This document shows, piece by piece, positions 62,630 to 64,000 of a stretch of 64,000 nucleotides of DNA; positions within the stretch are counted from its first letter, which is position 1; the number at the start of each line of letters is the position of its first letter. Under the pieces are notes generated by a model. That model had not been told where the DNA came from and made no database searches. It saw nothing but the letters and a program-made list of their open reading frames with translations. The position numbers and the translations under genes were made by a program. The stretch is from Cyclobacteriaceae bacterium. Its GTDB lineage: Bacteria > Bacteroidota > Bacteroidia > Cytophagales > Cyclobacteriaceae. The DNA is taken from assembly GCA_016787665.1 (NCBI GenBank), contig JAEUUC010000011.1:124001-188000 (forward strand), in the 5' to 3' direction.

Positions 62630-63339
62630 TGAATGTCGTCAAAGAAAGATTGTTGAAAGAGCTTTTCGGTAGTGGTAACTTCAGCGGCAATGCGCACTTC
62701 GGAGAGGGCGGGTTTGCTGGTGGGCGCGGGTGCCACCGGCTTTTCTTCAGTCGCATTCGGCATCAATGACTTTTTCGTTTCGCGCCTCGCCATCATCAAA
62801 TGTTGCTCGGGGTCAAATCCCTTCTTGCCGTTTTGCAGCCGCTCGGCACGCTCCATGGCCTCGGCCGAAATACGTTTAAGGTCAGCCAGTAAGTTCTCCC
62901 GCTGGGCATCCAGCGTCTTATACTCCTGCACCATACCCTTGAGTTGATCCTCCATATCGGTGAGCCACTGGCGCGCGATCATCTCAGCCTCCTCCATGGT
63001 ATTCTTAGCGCGGGCCTTGGCCTCGTTCATTAACGCCTCAACGCGAATCTGGCTTTCCTTCAGGTGCAATTCAGCTGCTTTGTTCGCCTGCTCAATTACG
63101 CTGGCCCCGGTATCTTCCGCTGTCTTTAAGGTTTTAAACAATGAAGTTTCTACTTCGCGTAGTTTGGTTACCTCGCGCTCGGCCGCGTCCAGTTTCAACT
63201 TGTATTCTTTACACTCATCCTGCAGCCGTTCCCACTCCTGAGAAAGCGAAAGCAAGTAGGCATTGACTTCATCTTTGTCGTATCCGCGAAGGGTACGTTC
63301 AAATGTCTTCTGTCGAATTTCGAGCGGTGTAACTTTCAT
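62626..63339 (-). CDS. DivIVA-domain coiled-coil protein
   Basis: The 237-aa cytoplasmic protein begins with a DivIVA/GpsB-type lipid-binding N-terminus (VTPLEIRQKTFERTLRGYDKDEVNAYLLSLSQEWERL, residues 3-39). A long coiled coil follows (about 40-170). The C-terminal 60 residues are low-complexity Pro/Ala/Thr (VAPAPTSKPAL) and end in a short conserved-looking peptide (TEKLFQQSFFDDIQ). DivIVA proteins mark curved membrane at poles or septa and recruit partners; they are best known from Gram-positives. It is 10 nt after the WD40 gene and overlaps folB. Confidence 0.88.
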   Translation of the reverse strand: MKVTPLEIRQKTFERTLRGYDKDEVNAYLLSLSQEWERLQDECKEYKLKLDAAEREVTKLREVETSLFKTLKTAEDTGASVIEQANKAAELHLKESQIRVEALMNEAKARAKNTMEEAEMIARQWLTDMEDQLKGMVQEYKTLDAQRENLLADLKRISAEAMERAERLQNGKKGFDPEQHLMMARRETKKSLMPNATEEKPVAPAPTSKPALSEVRIAAEVTTTEKLFQQSFFDDIQ

Positions 63340-63349
63340 GGTTGTAGCG

Positions 63350-64000
63350 TTAGTTTAAAAAATTAATGTCCCAAACCGAGAGCGTCCGATCATCGCTGGC
63401 GCTCACCAACTGATCGTCAAAAAATGTCCACAATACTTTGTTGACTGATGTGCCATGCCCGGCATGCCGCGCCTTATCAATGACCCTCAACAGTCGCAAG
63501 GTGTCCGTCTGCCACACCTTGATGGTTTTATCCATGCTGCAAGTTACAAAATGTTTCCCATCCGGGCTAAAGGCGATATCGTTGATGGCAAAGAGGTGGG
63601 CCACCACCTCTGCGGCTGGTGTGTAGGCCTGATCGGCCCGCCAGGCCTTCAACCGCGCATCGCGCGAACCACTGAGCAAGCCGGGGTTTCCCGGTGTATA
63701 GGCCAGCGCAAAAACCGAGTTCGTGTGAGCGGGCCAGGCATGCGTGATCTCCAACTTATGCAGGTCGACAATGCGAATAAAACCATCGCTGGAACCAACG
63801 GCCACCTCGGCCTTGCCCGGGTTAACAGCCAGTACACGGGCGCGCTCGCCAGACAACGCCAATCGCTTTTGAACCGTGAGCGTGGGGAAGTCAATTACCG
63901 TCAAAAATCCCTCACCATCGGCAACAAGCAAACGGTCACCGGCCGACTGAATCGCAAAGATCGGGGCCTTGGTCATTTGCAGAGAGGCCACCTCCTTTCG
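63350..64000 (-). CDS. WD40-repeat protein, C-terminal part (cut by the window's right edge)
   Basis: At least 216 residues are encoded up to the edge. Beta-propeller blades are clear: RIVDLHKLEITHAWPAHTNSVFALAYTPGNPGLLSGSRDARLKAW, INDIAFSPDGKHFVTCSMDKTIKVWQTD and VNKVLWTFFDDQLVSASDDRTLSVWDINF, about five blades. A seven-blade protein needs about 300 residues, so the start probably lies beyond the window; a GTG at 63991 is possible but would leave an incomplete propeller. It heads the operon with the DivIVA-domain gene and folB. It has no catalytic features and is likely a scaffold. Confidence 0.85.
   Translation of the reverse strand, partial: RKEVASLQMTKAPIFAIQSAGDRLLVADGEGFLTVIDFPTLTVQKRLALSGERARVLAVNPGKAEVAVGSSDGFIRIVDLHKLEITHAWPAHTNSVFALAYTPGNPGLLSGSRDARLKAWRADQAYTPAAEVVAHLFAINDIAFSPDGKHFVTCSMDKTIKVWQTDTLRLLRVIDKARHAGHGTSVNKVLWTFFDDQLVSASDDRTLSVWDINFLN

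Overview
The window looks like a chromosomal segment of a gliding-type Bacteroidota, most likely order Cytophagales (a Cyclobacteriaceae-like relative). The reasons are a complete sprA gene for the type IX secretion (T9SS) outer-membrane translocon, flanked by ruvA and gcvH as in other Bacteroidota; a T9SS type A C-terminal sorting domain on a secreted protein; F1 genes atpD-atpC split from the rest of the ATP synthase genes; an SDR-type threonine dehydrogenase; several Bacteroidota-only families (DUF4292, DUF4837, DUF6787-like); and promoters of the Bacteroidota type (TTTG, about 19 nt, TAnnTTTG), with a perfect example before atpD. No tRNA, rRNA, CRISPR array, phage or insertion sequence was seen. 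No gene-free stretch exceeds about 300 bases.

Layout. 1-6.8 kb: the start of upp (cut by the left edge), an M42-like peptidase, a Tat-exported GH109-like enzyme, then hpt, adk, obg and grpE-dnaJ (purine salvage, GTPase and chaperone housekeeping). 7.0-13.6 kb: a secreted protein, a NatAB-like ABC exporter, an orphan histidine kinase and atpDC, with two strong terminators. 13.7-19.7 kb, minus strand: a PadR regulator coupled to an FtsX-type permease, then an operon of a small protein, kbl, an RluA-family synthase, a membrane protein and a lipoprotein, with stop/start overlaps. Divergent from it is tdh, so both steps from threonine to glycine are here. A T9SS cargo protein follows.

22.0-44.6 kb: a long run on the plus strand covering envelope and metabolism: flippase, sugar nucleotidyltransferase, TPR protein, DUF4292 lipoprotein, EnvC-like activator, tatA, gatA, an MltD-like transglycosylase, a DUF4837 lipoprotein, maeB, ruvA, sprA, gcvH, lipA and a small barrel-like protein. 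LipA and its substrate GcvH are adjacent. 44.6-54.8 kb: an M28 peptidase; a candidate sugar import, C1-phosphorylation and nucleotidylation module (kinase, nucleotidyltransferase, MFS transporter); a 16-G homopolymer before a small outer-membrane protein; an amidohydrolase; a PD40/OmpA protein reminiscent of PorE; and a Rieske protein facing a small His-rich membrane protein.

54.9-64.0 kb: an S9D-type peptidase, then the most striking gene of the window, a prokaryotic pentameric ligand-gated ion channel homologue (57399-58340). After it come a four-gene minus-strand operon ending in dtd, a divergent IscA-like protein without the usual C-terminal cysteines, and a WD40 - DivIVA-domain - folB operon cut by the right edge. 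Most genes are ordinary housekeeping. The less ordinary items are the ion channel, a DnaJ with half of its zinc finger missing, the IscA-like protein, the poly-G tract and several perfect inverted repeats at promoters.
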